From NCBI GenBank assembly GCA_900771425.1, contig CAAGNV010000024.1, positions 1 through 40,906 on the forward strand: a stretch of 40,906 nt of DNA, read 5' to 3'. Positions 40,037 to 40,906 of this stretch are shown piece by piece. Positions within the stretch are counted from its first letter, which is position 1. Each line of letters opens with the position of its first letter. The DNA is from Bacteroidaceae bacterium. GTDB taxonomy: Bacteria > Bacteroidota > Bacteroidia > Bacteroidales > Bacteroidaceae. Position numbers and translations under genes: made by a program. The notes under the pieces were generated by a model. That model did no database searches and was not told the DNA's origin. It saw only the letters and a list, made by a program, of their open reading frames with translations.

Positions 40037-40364
40037 TCCCATTCCGTATCATTAGAAACGGAAAATCGTAAAGCCATCGTTCCCGAAGCATCCCCTTCGG
40101 GCATATCTGGCACAACTTTCATGACATACCTCCAACAACCTCCACGCCTCCCCCCCACAGTACCCCCATACCGCCTAAAGGTGCCCCCCTCCCCCTGTCT
40201 GGCATTCTAAATTACCCAAAAACCTTTATATACGGGCATTTACGGCAATATCCACCCAAAAACAACCGCTAAATTCTTGCACGCAAAGGGTCAGTTTCCT
40301 ATACTTTAAGCCGTTTTTTGGCATTTTTCCCCCCTTCTACTTGGGGGCGTCAAAACACGAATTT
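40037..40364. other. Non-coding C-rich stretch after repressor
   Basis: Apart from hairpin repeat 12 this stretch has no convincing gene. Several runs of C (for example near 40149-40156 and 40185-40196) and short AT stretches alternate. I see no terminator with a proper T-run and no conserved ORF. Confidence 0.6.
40073..40101 (+). repeat. GTTCC-hairpin repeat, copy 12
   Basis: Flank GCCATCGTTCC; stem CCCGAAG (40082-40088) with CTTCGGG (40095-40101); loop CATCCC. It is intergenic, 37 bp past the repressor stop. Confidence 0.7.
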
Positions 40365-40421
40365 GTAACCCTAAACTCTGCAAACTGTAACCCTAAACTG
40401 TAACCCTAAGTGTAACCCTAA
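40365..40421 (+). repeat. Four GTAACCCTAA direct repeats
   Basis: Identical 10-mers start at 40365, 40387, 40400 and 40412. The spacings are 22, 13 and 12 bp. The array is non-coding and lies between the repressor and the right end. It may be a binding array for repressor, transposase or a host factor. Confidence 0.75.
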
Positions 40422-40585
40422 CCACAAAAAACACCAAATATCGCCTCTTGCGCCACTCCCCCACCCGACCACGATTATAACACCATTCAAACACTGTACG
40501 AAAGAAACGCCTATAAAGCCCCGTATCGCGCTCAAACGCCCATGTACAGCCATTTACACGCATATACAATAAAAGGCCGCACGCG

Positions 40586-40690
40586 TAAACGTACAGCCCC
40601 TTATATGTAAACTTTCCGTAGCTCCGGCGTAAACGAAAAGCACCCAGATGTAAACCGAAATTAAACCGAATTAAACGTTTCGTTTTGAGC
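40586..40690 (+). repeat. Helically phased TAAAC repeats at right phage end
   Basis: TAAAC cores start at 40586, 40608, 40630, 40651, 40662 and 40672, spaced 22, 22, 21, 11 and 10 bp. Several continue as CGAAA. The rightmost merges with CGTTTCGTTTTG (40676-40687), which on the minus strand reads CAAAACGAAACG and matches the left-end repeat. It is the probable transposase-binding array of this end. Confidence 0.6.
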
Positions 40691-40721
40691 GGCCTCAACC
40701 AACCATATCACACAACCCTAT

Positions 40722-40906
40722 ATCATTCAATAACTTACGCTCTATTTTCTCCTACTCTATTATATACGGTTCGTTCTGTGCCTTATACAAAACAGCAATT
40801 CTGGAATAGGCTTACCAGGGAAAAGCGGACTTCAAGATTTGCTATCCATAAGCAGCAGTACGCATTTTGCAGTACGGATGACTATAATAGCAGACAGATC
40901 AAGCAC
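40722..40906 (+). pseudogene. Possible interrupted host gene, right fragment
   Basis: A frame open over the whole segment reads TVRSVPYTKQQFWNRLTREK and on to the window edge. It joins the left fragment in frame across the CCTAT duplication (60-64 and 40717-40721). A second frame is also open here and gives a rival join through TCCTA, so neither boundary nor gene is secure. The protein is not recognised. Confidence 0.3.

Noticed and set aside
15788..40101. Hairpin repeat family as intrinsic terminators
   Set aside because: No copy is followed by a T-run, and most lie inside coding sequences.
40365..40421. CCCTAA units as real telomere repeats
   Set aside because: Only four units with irregular spacing, inside a linear stretch of phage DNA that continues on both sides.
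40393..40698. 101-residue leftward frame near the right end
   Set aside because: It spans the phased TAAAC array and has an atypical Arg/Tyr/Phe-rich composition; best explained as chance.
1..40906. CRISPR array, tRNA or rRNA genes
   Set aside because: No regular repeat-spacer pattern and no cloverleaf or rRNA-like sequence was seen on either strand.

Overview
The window holds an almost complete Mu-like transposable prophage, about 40.7 kb, with short stretches of probable bacterial DNA at each edge. The host is most likely a member of the Bacteroidales. Several promoters match the Bacteroidetes -7 box TAnnTTTG, Shine-Dalgarno sequences are weak, and the capsid carries a BACON-like domain. 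The gene set (MuA/MuB-like transposition proteins, GemA, Gam, Mu gpG, gp36 and gp29-like proteins, a MuF head protein, and a diversity-generating retroelement) resembles the Hankyphage-type transposable phages of Bacteroides. That resemblance comes from family knowledge, not from a search.

Layout, from right to left along the lysogeny and transposition arm. The repressor (39509-40036, +) faces the early operon (39287 down to 31622, -) across a compact switch with overlapping face-to-face promoters. The early operon encodes the transposase, a MuB-like ATPase, a RecA-like ATPase, small DNA-metabolism proteins, GemA, Gam, a small zinc protein, an HTH protein, a gpG-like morphogenesis protein and a neck or tail-completion protein. 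The packaging and portal block (25947-31389, +) runs toward the early operon, and the two are separated by back-to-back terminators. The late block (25749 down to 2226, -) carries protease/scaffold, major capsid, lysis cassette, tail tube, tail chaperones, tape measure, Dit-like protein, a 1367-residue baseplate/tail protein and a 2367-residue receptor-binding fibre. A DGR follows the fibre, and the left end carries a DNA-modification module (D12-class adenine methylase and a thymidylate-synthase homologue).

The DGR is clear. A 113-bp template repeat (4241-4353) and variable repeat (4599-4711) differ at 11 positions, all template adenines on the coding strand. All 11 Asn codons of the template are altered in the fibre, each by one base. 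The reverse transcriptase has a YCDN active-site motif and a C-terminal extension, and no Avd gene is visible.

The signals least explained by known features are these. (1) At least twelve short hairpin repeats, all on the + strand, share a GCCACCGTTCC-like flank and a TTCTC-type loop, and their stems covary; they sit both inside genes (in different frames) and between genes. (2) A promoter-driven, terminator-ended non-coding RNA near 2074-2200 has mutually crossing pairings. (3) A dnaX-type A AAA AAG heptamer at the end of the portal gene is in the right phase to fuse portal and MuF protein; the MuF protein also carries an AT-rich, toxin-like C-terminal nuclease domain. (4) A tandem 23-bp operator lies between the divergent structural operons. 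(5) Helically phased repeats mark both phage ends.
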